The translations under genes and the position numbers were made by a program. The notes beneath the pieces were generated by a model. That model was not told the DNA's origin. It searched no databases and was given only the letters and a program-made list of their open reading frames with translations. A stretch of 64,000 nt of DNA from an uncultured Methanomicrobiales archaeon (GTDB lineage Archaea; Halobacteriota; Methanomicrobia; Methanomicrobiales; Methanospirillaceae), in assembly GCA_903900025.1 (NCBI GenBank), contig CAIULN010000042.1, forward strand, positions 1-64,000. The letters are read 5' to 3'. Shown here one piece after another: positions 8,347-16,154 of the stretch (positions are counted from its first letter, which is position 1; every line of letters begins with the position of its first letter).

Positions 8347-9339
8347 TCACTGGAACAACAGCAGGTGATGAACAAAACCATCCAATCCCGTTGCCTCATT
8401 TAGGGGGGTATTACTGTCATCATTTTCTTGTGTCAAAGAAACATGTTCACCGGTTTTCTTTGAGCTGCCCGGCGCCCCGCCGCCATGAGGGTCAAACTCC
8501 GTGCCGCATTGGGGGCAGATAACGGCTTTTTCATTGTTCGGGGCGCACCGTTTCTGGATGCTCTCTGCGAATCCTGACGCAAGGACGCCGGCGGGGAGCG
8601 CGAACAGCCCGATTGCTGAAAGGGCGACAATGGCACTGATAAATTTCCCTAGGGGGGGGTGATCGGATACACATCGCCGTACCCGACCGTGGCAAGGGTC
8701 ACCACCGCCCACCACATTGCGTCTGGGATACTTCCGAATTAATCCGGCTGTGGTGGGCTTCGCGCTCGACCGCAAACAGGGCGCTTGATGCCAGTATCAG
8801 GATGATTACCACCATGATTATGGTAATAATCAGCTCTTCTTTTTTGGACCTCAGAACATCGACAAATGTTTCAAACGCGTTTGAGAACCTGCCAAGCTTG
8901 AGGACCCGGAATATTCTCAATAAGCGACGGAGCCTTAGCAGGCGGAACTCGATCGGGATGATCATCGGGGGGTAAAACGGGGTAATTGCGACCAGGTCAA
9001 CGAGCGCAAAGGGCGATAATGCGTACCGGATCCGCCCTTTCAGCGGAGAAGAATATTCGGGATTTCTGACACAGACCCAGACCCGGAGGACATACTCAAT
9101 GGTAAAGATAATGACCGTGAACAGGTCAAACGCATTGAAATAATGTTGGTATTCAATAAAAAGTTCATGTTTTGTGTCGAGGATGACAACCATGACATTG
9201 AGCAGGATCAGTGCCGCAATGAAATAGATAATAAATTTCCGGGCTAGTTATCATCTGCCTTGGATTCAAGGAGGATGTAGATCTCTTCCTGTATCCTGTC
9301 ATACCAGCTGGTCTGCACCCCTGATGCGGTACCCGTCAT
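8347..9339 (-). pseudogene. Voltage-gated K+ channel (Kv/KvAP type) broken by three single-base frameshifts
   Basis: Joined across frames, the gene encodes a six-helix K+ channel: an N-terminal cytosolic helix (RIQEEIYILLESKADDN), S1-S3, an Arg-rich S4 (FRLLRLRRLLRIFRVLKL), the pore with filter TVGYGD, S6 (IVALSAIGLFALPAGVLASG) and a CPQCGTEFD zinc-ribbon tail. The frame is lost near 9246 (before S1), near 8738 (before the pore helix) and at a run of eight G (8652-8659) just after the filter. Each break is repaired by one extra base. ATG 9339 with a TATA-like TTTATAC about 30 bases upstream is the original start. Either the gene is dead or the sequence contains indel errors. Confidence 0.85.
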
Positions 9340-9365
9340 GAATGAGAAAAAGTGTGACGGCGCTA

Positions 9366-9374
9366 TTGTATAAA
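9366..9374 (-). promoter_or_regulatory. TATA box of the K+ channel gene
   Basis: TTTATACAA on the minus strand lies about 30 bases before the ATG at 9339, so the transcript would be nearly leaderless. The promoter looks intact although the gene is broken. Confidence 0.4.
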
Positions 9375-9429
9375 TACTCATATCTGTCTTTTTTGTAACA
9401 GAAAGGGTGATGGAACCAGAAAAGATCCT

Positions 9430-9502
9430 CTCAGGCAACTTTTGCGACGAGAACACAATCACGGCATGGACGGGGGAGCTGCCGGGAAAGATGGGGGCGT
9501 GA
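9430..9502 (+). pseudogene. 3'-end fossil of a flavodoxin gene
   Basis: The plus strand encodes SGNFCDENTITAWTGELPGK followed by MGA and TGA (9500-9502). It aligns with the last 25 residues of the intact flavodoxin at 2006-2509 (TGDFRNWNAIAAWARELPGK): G, F, N, I, A, W, E, L, P, G and K coincide in register, followed by a stop three codons later in both. No upstream flavodoxin domain exists; the segment runs into the promoter of the broken channel. It is the tail of a second, lost copy. Confidence 0.6.
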
Positions 9503-9637
9503 GAGGGGGAAGATCAGACCGGCTCAGGAACCGGTTTTACAGGGCATTTTGCGACAGAAATACCGTTCGCGGGGCGAGGGGCAGTAGAGAGCAGGATGGG
9601 GTGATTGTATAAAATTAAAAAGAAGGCAATTATATTG

Positions 9638-9970
9638 TTACTGGAGACTGAATTCCGGCGCTTCTTTTGACAGGAAATAGCCAAGAACAGTCCTGATGAC
9701 GACGACGACGGCAAGGTTGATGAGGTCCTGCTGGGTCGGGGAGAGCAGCGTGGCAAGGATATCCCCCGCAATGAGAAATTCCAGCCCGAAGACAATCTTA
9801 TCAGTAAATTCCCGCCGGATCTGGTTATAGGAGAACGCCGGCTTTGAAAATTCAAGGAGGATGACCCTGATTATCGCCCGGAATCCGCCGTAGATGATCA
9901 GGACTGCCCCTGCAAACCCGAGAACGACCGCACAGATATGGATGATATCGAACATCGGCGGAAAATCCAT
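9638..9970 (-). CDS. DUF1622 small membrane protein
   Basis: The 110-residue protein has three predicted membrane segments (about residues 6-30, 58-75 and 83-100) separated by a short basic loop with FSYNQIRREFTDKIVFGLEFLIAGDIL, the hallmark of the DUF1622 family found in bacteria and archaea. Function is unknown. ATG 9970 or the Met five codons later could be the start. It stands alone between decayed genes. Confidence 0.8.
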   Translation of the reverse strand: MDFPPMFDIIHICAVVLGFAGAVLIIYGGFRAIIRVILLEFSKPAFSYNQIRREFTDKIVFGLEFLIAGDILATLLSPTQQDLINLAVVVVIRTVLGYFLSKEAPEFSLQ

Positions 9971-10079
9971 ACAGAAACAGGATCACGGGACAGCATGAAC
10001 ATTGGGGTTCGATCCGGCAGCCGTCATCACACCCGTTCCCATCCAGCAGGATTTTCTCATCCGGCACCTGACGCTGATC

Positions 10080-10547
10080 ATGGCCCGGCAGGAGCACGTC
10101 CACATCATCACCGCAGGAGAGAACATCCACAAGGCCTACACAGCAGCGATCTGCGACTTGCAGGACATCACGCATACGTTCGTCTTTGAGGACACGGATC
10201 TCTCCACCAATACCGCCCGCGATGATGAGCGGGCCAAAGCCTGCAAAACGTCTGCATGGGATGCGGTCAATCAGGTCAAATCGGTCTCCGCATCGCTGAA
10301 GATCCCGGCTTCGCTTGTCTATATCGATCCCCCGGCATCAGCATCCGTGACAAAGGCCGTGCTCAAAATCCGGAGGGAACACCCTGATGTCCGCCACTCG
10401 TTCGACCTCTCTGCCGGTTCAAAGGATCTGAGTATGGCGCTCTTTGCCCTCTCGCTCTGGCTGGAAAGCGATGCGTACTATGCTTTTACCGACCGGAATG
10501 GTGACGGGGGGCCTGCAAGGAACTCGCTTTTTGTGCACTGGACATAG
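10080..10547 (+). pseudogene. CARF-like/DUF6293-type regulator, C-terminus missing
   Basis: The readable part (about 155 residues) looks like a Rossmann-type CARF domain: beta strand HVHIITAGENIHKAYTAAI at the start and FDLSAGSKDLSMALFALSL, comparable to the ligand-binding G-G-T-K-x-M-s loop of CARF/DUF6293 proteins. Family members go on to a winged-helix DNA-binding domain, which is absent: after DAYYAFTDR the frame runs into sequence antisense to the neighbouring hydrolase gene and stops. ATG 10080 is chosen because the first strand begins there; a TTG at 10002 is possible. The CARF assignment is by pattern and moderately sure. Confidence 0.5.
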
Positions 10548-10972
10548 ATCTTGGGAATCTTTCGGATAATTTCCTCACCAAAGAAGAGTGGATCGACAAA
10601 TGGCCGGTCAGCCACAAGCCCGAATTTTTTGGGGCCGTCACCGCACCCCTCCATGATCGAAAAGAGCGATTCTCCGCTCTTCGGGACTGCGGAATCAAGG
10701 AAGACAAGGCGGGCGATCCGTTCCGGTACCCTGTCGGCTGTGCCGGTGATGACCACCGAGCCATAGCTGTGCCCGGTTAGGGTTATATCGTAGAGCCGGT
10801 TGCTTTCTATCAGGGCGCAGACCTCAGAGATGTGCCCGGCAAGCGTCGTTTTGCCGGGATCGGCAAGTGTCGGGGCAAAGACGGTATGCCCTGCTTTTTT
10901 GAGGAATGGGGCGACCTTGTCCCATACCCCGCCATCGTTGTGTCCGCCGTGGATAAGGACGTAGATTGACAT
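10478..10972 (-). pseudogene. Alpha/beta hydrolase (methylesterase-like), C-terminus missing
   Basis: The first 155 residues fit an alpha/beta hydrolase: oxyanion region VLIHGGHNDGGVW, nucleophile elbow GHSYGS, and YVQCTKSEFLA just before the expected cap end. Complete relatives have about 235 residues with a catalytic His near the C-terminus; here the frame leaves the homology after FLA and ends nine residues later, so the His is missing and the enzyme should be inactive. Its 3' end overlaps the 3' end of the convergent CARF-like gene, which is truncated at the same place. Confidence 0.75.
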
Positions 10973-11084
10973 AGGCCCTCGTTATGGTGAAGCGCGGATC
11001 ATGTGGATTTATAGGATGTGGTTGGGTGGAGGGGGGACCGTGGAATCCACCTTCCTTATCCCGCTTCCTTCCCCACCATGTTCT

Positions 11085-11795
11085 ATGGACACGTTCATCG
11101 AAAAGATCAGGAAAGAACTCAAAGAAAACATCGATCCAAAGACCAAGAAGAATTTCCCACGTTTCTTCAAAGAGAAGATCAGGTACTACGGCGTAAAGGT
11201 GCCGACCGTCGTCAAAATCGCAAAAAAGTACTGGAAGGACGTAAAATTTTGGGACAAAAAGGAGATCTTCTTGCTCTGCGAGGGACTGTACCGTTCAGGC
11301 TCCATCGAGGAGGCGTTTGTGGTCTCGACGTGGGTCCCGAATCTGGCAGACCTTTTCGAGCCAGAAGATTTCGCCGTGTTCCGGCACTGGATTGATACCT
11401 ACATCACCAACTGGGCTGCGTGCGACGGGTTCTGCAACCATGCGGTGGGCGACTTCATCGAAAAATACCCGGAATATGTCGATGAACTGAAACTCTGGAC
11501 GAAGTCGGAGAACCGCTGGATGCGGCGGGCGGCAGCCGTCTCGCTGATTGTGCCGGCAAAGCGGGGGAAATTTCTTGGGGATGTGCTGGCGATCGCTGAC
11601 CTGCTGCTGACCGATAAAGACGATATAGTACAGAAAGGGTATGGGTGGCTGCTGAAAGAGGCGAGCCGGCAGCATACGGACGAAGTTTTTGCGTACGTAA
11701 TGAAGAACAAGAGGGCGATGCCCCGGACTGCGCTACGGTACGCGATCGAGCTGATGCCGGAGACGATGAAAAGAGATGCGATGATGACGGAGTGA
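11085..11795 (+). CDS. alkD: AlkD-like DNA alkylation repair protein
   Basis: This 236-residue protein of HEAT-like helices matches the AlkD family of DNA glycosylases that remove alkylated purines such as 7- and 3-methyl derivatives. Recognisable pieces are YYGVKVPTVVKIAKKYW, the TYITNWAACDGFCNHAVGDF segment containing the family's W and D active-site residues, and ENRWMRRAAAVSLIVPAKRG. The start MDTFIEKIRKELKE at 11085 is preferred over further upstream codons because the family begins here. Two degraded copies of its 3' end lie downstream (13239-13374 and 14709-14776), in the same orientation. Confidence 0.9.
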   Translation: MDTFIEKIRKELKENIDPKTKKNFPRFFKEKIRYYGVKVPTVVKIAKKYWKDVKFWDKKEIFLLCEGLYRSGSIEEAFVVSTWVPNLADLFEPEDFAVFRHWIDTYITNWAACDGFCNHAVGDFIEKYPEYVDELKLWTKSENRWMRRAAAVSLIVPAKRGKFLGDVLAIADLLLTDKDDIVQKGYGWLLKEASRQHTDEVFAYVMKNKRAMPRTALRYAIELMPETMKRDAMMTE

Positions 11796-11919
11796 TCCTG
11801 CCCCCTCTGGTCTGCTGAGTGCCTCTAAGTTTCCTATTTTGTGACCGAAAGCATCAGATAATGGTGAAAAAACCGCGCTCAACGCCAGATTTAACCAATC
11901 GGCACACCAACGCACAATC

Positions 11920-13188
11920 ATGGAGCAAAAAACCATAGGTCGGCTGGCTCTGGTATCCGTAATCTTACTGAGTATTCTCATTGCAGGATGCACCGGCATT
12001 GCCGGCACGACACCTGCACAACCTGTTCCTCCCACGGTTACGGCAGATCCCGACACTATGCCAATGACGGATGGAAACAACTGGTTTGCCTTCGACCTGT
12101 ATTCACAGCTGGCAAACGATCCAAAAAACGCAGAAAGCAACATCTTTTTCTCGCCGTTTTCCATCTCCTCTGCCCTTGCGATAACGTACGAAGGCGCCCG
12201 CGGCACAACCGCAGATGAGATACGATCCGTATTCCATTTTCCCGGTAATGATACCATACGAAGGCAGGGATTTTCTGAGGTCGATGAGGACATGAACAGG
12301 GAAAACACCAGCTACACCCTGCGCATGGCAAACGCGTTGTGGGCGGAAAAGACCTATCCGTTCCTCCCTGACTACACCAGTACAGCCCGGCGTTACTACT
12401 CCGCAGACACCACCAACCTTGATTTCATTAACCAGCCGGAGGATTCGCGCAGAACAATCAACCAGTGGGTCGAGGACAAGACTGAGAACAAAATCCGTGA
12501 CCTGATACCAAATGGAGAAATCGATCCATTAACCCGGCTTGTGATAACCAATGCTGTCTATTTTTATGGAACATGGGAGAAGCCGTTTGACAAGACAGAA
12601 ACGTATGAATACCCATTTTTTATCACCCCAAACAAGACCGTACCTGTACAGATGATGCAACGAGGAGACACCTTCGCTTACACGGAAACCTCCCGTATCC
12701 AGATGATCGAATTGCCGTACAACCACGGGAACGGGAAAGAATTATCCATGATCGTAATTCTGCCAAAAAGCGAAACACTGGCTGCAGTCGAAAATTCCCT
12801 GAATGCAGGAATGCTTTTGGATCTTGAACGTACGCTCGTTGGCACAAAGATGGTTGTCTTCCTGCCGAAGTTCAGACTCGAAACCTGGTATAAACTGCCT
12901 GATACCCTTAAAACCATGGGAATGCCAACTGCATTTACTCCTGCGGCTGACTTCTCGGGTATGGACGGGGCGAGGAGCCTCTATATCGATGACGTTATTC
13001 ACAAAGCATTCGTTGACGTGAACGATGAGGGTACTGAGGCAGGAGCTGCATCAAGCGTGCACCTGACAATGGGGAGTCATAATCCCCCCACCTTCTATGC
13101 CAACCACCCGTTCCTGTTCCTGATCCAGAATAAGGAGACCGGAACAATCCTCTTCATAGGACGGGTGGTAAACCCGAACAGCTCATAA
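11920..13188 (+). CDS. Serpin (serine/cysteine protease inhibitor) lipoprotein
   Basis: The 422-residue protein is a complete serpin with an archaeal lipoprotein signal: hydrophobic helix then LIAGC, Cys24 being the anchored residue. Serpin landmarks are NIFFSPFSISSALAITYEGA, the breach/shutter region LVITNAVYFYGTWEKPF, and the C-terminal HPFLFLIQNKETGTILFIGR. The reactive-loop hinge EGTEAGAASS has the small residues needed for loop insertion, so it should be inhibitory. Counting from the hinge places the scissile bond near MGSH, which does not suggest a trypsin-like target. It probably sits on the cell surface and traps a foreign or own protease. Flanked by alkD and an alkD remnant; may be acquired. 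Confidence 0.93.
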   Translation: MEQKTIGRLALVSVILLSILIAGCTGIAGTTPAQPVPPTVTADPDTMPMTDGNNWFAFDLYSQLANDPKNAESNIFFSPFSISSALAITYEGARGTTADEIRSVFHFPGNDTIRRQGFSEVDEDMNRENTSYTLRMANALWAEKTYPFLPDYTSTARRYYSADTTNLDFINQPEDSRRTINQWVEDKTENKIRDLIPNGEIDPLTRLVITNAVYFYGTWEKPFDKTETYEYPFFITPNKTVPVQMMQRGDTFAYTETSRIQMIELPYNHGNGKELSMIVILPKSETLAAVENSLNAGMLLDLERTLVGTKMVVFLPKFRLETWYKLPDTLKTMGMPTAFTPAADFSGMDGARSLYIDDVIHKAFVDVNDEGTEAGAASSVHLTMGSHNPPTFYANHPFLFLIQNKETGTILFIGRVVNPNSS

Positions 13189-13238
13189 TTTTTTCAGGGG
13201 GGCCTTCGGGTGGCACTCGCCTTCTCATCCTACCCCGC

Positions 13239-13374
13239 ATGCAATCAGCACCCGCAGGAAGTGTTTGATTATGTCATGAAGAACAAAAAGGCGATGCCCC
13301 GGACTGCGCTGCGGTACGCGATCGAGCTGATGCCAGAGGAGCTGAAGGCGGAAGCGATGATGAAGGACTGGTGA
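13239..13374 (+). pseudogene. alkD 3'-end fossil, first copy
   Basis: The frame ending TGA 13372-13374 encodes NQHPQEVFDYVMKNKKAMPR and continues TALRYAIELMPEELKAEAMM, closely matching the C-terminus of the intact AlkD at 11651-11795. Nucleotide similarity is high from the CAGGAAGTGTTT region to the stop, but the ends differ (KDW versus TE), so it is a diverged allele rather than a fresh duplicate. Nothing of the upstream alkD coding region is present. Confidence 0.85.
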
Positions 13375-13395
13375 GGTGAGAGGGTTGTCCCCACC

Positions 13396-13959
13396 TCAGG
13401 TCCCTTTTCCCTGTTTCTCAAGCAGTACTCTTTTGACTTCCTCGGCATGCTCTTTGGTGCTGACCTTGCGCCAGACGGCAACAATCTTCCCATCAGGATC
13501 GAGGAGAAACGTGTCCCGCTGCGTGCCCAGAAATTCCTTCCCGAACATTGTTTTGGGTTTTCAGGAATCATAGGCCTCGAGCACCGTGTGGCCGGTATCA
13601 GACAGGAGCAGGATAAACAGGTTATGTCTCTCCGCAAACGCCCGGTGGCTCTCCTGCGAATCCGCACTCACCCCGATCACCTGTGCACCGAGCTCGGCGA
13701 ACTTCCTGAGAGCGGCATTGAACTGCATCGCCTCGATCGTGCACCCCGGGGTATTGTCCCGGGGATAAAAATACAGCACCACCCACGTTCCACGGAACGT
13801 TTCAAGGCAGACGCTGGTACCCCGTGCATCAGGAAGGCAGAACACCGGCGCCTGCCTCCCGACAAAAGGATCAGGTTGGATTTCTGCTATACCGATCAGG
13901 AGTGTGACAGGGCACCGGGTTGTGCCAATGTTCCTCTCTCCTCGAACAGGTATTTCCAC
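13396..13959 (-). pseudogene. bcp: Bcp-type peroxiredoxin interrupted by an in-frame TGA
   Basis: The protein is an AhpC/TSA-fold thiol peroxidase: VVLYFYPRDNTPGCTIEA holds the peroxidatic Cys in the TPGCT motif. Codon 133 is TGA (13561-13563), after which the same frame continues for 55 codons with normal Bcp sequence (TMFGKEFLGTQRDTFLLDPD ... AVWRKV). Relatives have Trp here, so TGG-to-TGA is the simplest event. The resolving Cys usually five residues after the peroxidatic Cys is Met. The start overlaps the aquaporin end by 64 bases; the true start may be further in. Either a recent pseudogene or a sequence error. Confidence 0.8.
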
Positions 13960-14618
13960 ACGAACGCTGCAACGAGTGCCCCGATGGCGGGGGCTGCGAT
14001 GAATACCCAGAGCTGCGAAAGTGCCGTCCCTCCCACGACCAGTGCAGGACCGAGGCTCCGTGCCGGGTTCACAGACGTGCCGGTAATGGGGATACCGACC
14101 ATGTGGATCGTGGCAAGCGACAACCCGATCGCGATCCCGGCAAACCCGGCAGGGGCAGCCTTGCTTGTCGCCCCGAAAATCACCATCAGGAACACAAAGG
14201 TCAGGACGACCTCAGCGATAAATCCCGATTCAAGGGAAAAATCTCCCGGCGATGCAACCCCGTACCCGTTCTGACCGAGCCCGTTGGTCGCGAGATCGTA
14301 TCCCGGATGCCCAATCATGATGGCAAGGAGCAGCGCCGAGGCAATGATCGCCCCGATGCACTGTACCACGATGTAGATGGCTGCATCCTTTGACGGGATC
14401 TTCCCGGCAACCAGCATCGCGAGGGTGATTGCAGGATTGATATGGCATCCCGAGATCGGTCCGATCGCATAGACCATCACAAGAACGGACAACCCGAATG
14501 CCAGCGCAATCCCCAGGAAGCCAATATAGGTTCCTGCAACAACCACACTCCCTGTCCCGAAGAACACGAGGAAGAAGGTTCCCAGAAGCTCTGCAAGGTA
14601 CTTCTTCATGTCACCCAT
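13896..14618 (-). CDS. aqpM: Aquaporin (AqpM-like) water/glycerol channel
   Basis: A complete MIP-family channel of about 240 residues with six membrane helices and both half-helix motifs, GCHINPAIT and SVNPARS. The sequence between them (GQNGYGVASPGDFSLESGF) and overall similarity resemble archaeal AqpM, which conducts water and possibly small gases or H2S. Start MGDMKKYLAELLG at 14618 is preferred; Met four codons upstream (14630) is possible. It precedes the broken peroxiredoxin in the same direction and overlaps it, suggesting a former two-gene operon linked to peroxide handling. Confidence 0.93.
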   Translation of the reverse strand: MGDMKKYLAELLGTFFLVFFGTGSVVVAGTYIGFLGIALAFGLSVLVMVYAIGPISGCHINPAITLAMLVAGKIPSKDAAIYIVVQCIGAIIASALLLAIMIGHPGYDLATNGLGQNGYGVASPGDFSLESGFIAEVVLTFVFLMVIFGATSKAAPAGFAGIAIGLSLATIHMVGIPITGTSVNPARSLGPALVVGGTALSQLWVFIAAPAIGALVAAFVWKYLFEERGTLAQPGALSHS

Positions 14619-14708
14619 ACTCAAAACCACACAGTTCCGGCCGGTATTGCCGGTGATTGGTTGTCAACCTTGTAAGTTATACAACTATCCTCCCCGCTGG
14701 AACAGGAT

Positions 14709-14776
14709 GTTCTGCCTTGCGTACAATCCGGCTGGTGCCAGAAGATCTCAAAGCAGAGGCGATGAAAAAGAACTGG
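14709..14776 (+). pseudogene. alkD 3'-end fossil, second copy
   Basis: Sequence from TCTGCCTTGCGTAC to AAGAACTGG corresponds to the last 22 or so codons of alkD: after two small deletions the frame reads LVPEDLKAEAMKKNW, against LMPEELKAEAMMKDW in the first fossil. It is more degraded than the copy at 13239 and lacks the stop. Same orientation as alkD and the first fossil. Confidence 0.65.
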
Positions 14777-14807
14777 TTCCAGGCACCTTCACGCGGGCAT
14801 CTGCCGT

Positions 14808-15194
14808 TTATTCGCGGATTTGCGTGAAGCGTTGCTGTACCAGGCTGATGAGGTCTTCGAGTTGTGCACACCGGTTGATCTCGTCCGTGCTGATGAAGGG
14901 GATCAGGTCATTACCATTCTGCAGGAATACGGCGGGAAAGGTTGCTGTTGTTGTGCGGAACTCAGAAGAAAATTCATTGCGGCTCAGGAACCGGACCGGT
15001 GTGCCAAGGTCCTGGATGAACCGCTTCCATTCCTTCTTCATGCCAATAGGGCTGAACGTAACCGCATACAGGTTGCAGGCATCTTTCCCGGGCGCCGCCC
15101 CCCTGCTGCTCATATCCTTCATTCTTGGCAGTATCCCGCTGTCAGCATTATAGACAAAGACAAGAGATCTGTCAGGTAGCATACAAAAACCCAA
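14808..15194 (-). CDS. Conserved hypothetical protein (about 120 residues)
   Basis: The protein reads SLVFVYNADSGILPRMKD at the start and continues with DACNLYAVTFSPIGMKKEWK and FPAVFLQNGNDLIPFISTDEINR. This resembles a small uncharacterised family of bacteria and archaea with a conserved Cys-x-L between the first strand and a GMK-x-x-WK segment; a thioredoxin-like fold is possible but not shown. Met at codon 5 is an alternative start. No operon partner; the downstream end abuts the second alkD fossil. Confidence 0.65.
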   Translation of the reverse strand: MGFCMLPDRSLVFVYNADSGILPRMKDMSSRGAAPGKDACNLYAVTFSPIGMKKEWKRFIQDLGTPVRFLSRNEFSSEFRTTTATFPAVFLQNGNDLIPFISTDEINRCAQLEDLISLVQQRFTQIRE

Positions 15195-15282
15195 TCTCTT
15201 TTTCAGGCTTTAAGCATTGGGATGGTTCAGAAAGGGATCCCGTAACTATATGCTTCAGATCCTGTTGTGAACGTTCACAAAT

Positions 15283-15345
15283 TCAGGAAAAAATCATTTG
15301 AAAAAACTGCTCGTGCAGCCGGGTATCCCCGCCTGGTTCCGGCCA
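15283..15345 (-). pseudogene. pdxT 3'-end fossil
   Basis: On the minus strand the frame reads WPEPGGDTRLHEQFFQMIFS then TGA (15283-15285). The C-terminus of the intact PdxT at 18213 is [29 protein letters not shown] and F coincide in register. The catalytic His preceding PE is Trp here, and no other pdxT sequence is present. It is the tail of a lost paralogue or of a displaced copy. Confidence 0.6.
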
Positions 15346-15367
15346 GACACCCCACCGACCTGCCCGT

Positions 15368-16045
15368 TCATCCCTTTCTGCCCGTGATCACCACAAAGAT
15401 CCGGTTCCGGTACACGACCACGACATCGAGAAAACCGCAGTCCCGCAGCCATCCAAGCTGCACCGAGAGCTTCGCGTTCCGGTCCAGCAAAGCCCGCCGC
15501 TTCAGGATCTCTGCCTGCTCCTCCCTACCCAGCGGGCCATCCCGGATAAACCCGTCCCACCAGTGCATGTACTCCCGGTCCAGTGCAGGAGTCTCCCCTG
15601 CCGCCTGGTCGGCGTTCACAAAGCCGCCTCCCGGGTTCAGTGCATCATACACCCGCCGGAAGAGTGCCCGTTTGTCCTCATGCAGGAGATGGTGAATTGA
15701 GAGGGCAGAGCAGACCAGGTCGTACGGGCCCCCGAGGTTCCCTGTACTGTAGTCGCCGGTGATGTACCTGACGTCACGATTTCCGGAGAACCGCTCGTGT
15801 GCGACATTCAGCATCTGGTCGGATATGTCAAGAAGCGTGAGGGACGCGTCCGGGTATCGCTGCAGGAGCAACGCACTGAGCAGGCCGGTCCCTGCCCCGA
15901 TATCCAGGATCGCCGGCCTGCTGCCGGGCCAGTCCGCCGCCAGGATGGCAGCCCTGTAAAACGCGTCGATCCCGGGTATCACCCATCGCCGCTGGGCATC
16001 ATAGCGGGATGCGGTTGCGTTGAACGCAGTGCGTATGTGCTCCAT
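15368..16045 (-). CDS. Class I SAM-dependent methyltransferase
   Basis: A 225-residue Rossmann-fold methyltransferase: motif I ILDIGAGTGLLSALLLQRYP binds S-adenosylmethionine, motif II LTLLDISDQML, post-motif ITGDYSTGNLGGPYDLVCSALSIHHL. The N-terminus (FNATASRYDAQRRWVIPGID) is typical of UbiE/COQ5-like small-molecule methyltransferases. Substrate unknown. It is followed on the same strand by the pdxT fossil and preceded by the MFS gene with a 109-base gap, so it probably has its own promoter. Confidence 0.9.
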   Translation of the reverse strand: MEHIRTAFNATASRYDAQRRWVIPGIDAFYRAAILAADWPGSRPAILDIGAGTGLLSALLLQRYPDASLTLLDISDQMLNVAHERFSGNRDVRYITGDYSTGNLGGPYDLVCSALSIHHLLHEDKRALFRRVYDALNPGGGFVNADQAAGETPALDREYMHWWDGFIRDGPLGREEQAEILKRRALLDRNAKLSVQLGWLRDCGFLDVVVVYRNRIFVVITGRKG

Positions 16046-16154
16046 GGTGACGGAGTCCTTTTCCCTGATCCGGTGGGGCGGGATGCGTAATCAATACAAT
16101 GATGTTTGTTGCCCTCTCTCGCGGGCCTGTCAACCCACCAGTGCAGGCCGGAAT

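Noticed and set aside
10080-10547. CRISPR-associated Csa3 regulator as evidence of a CRISPR locus
   Set aside because: Only a truncated CARF-like fold is seen, with no cas genes or repeats in the window.
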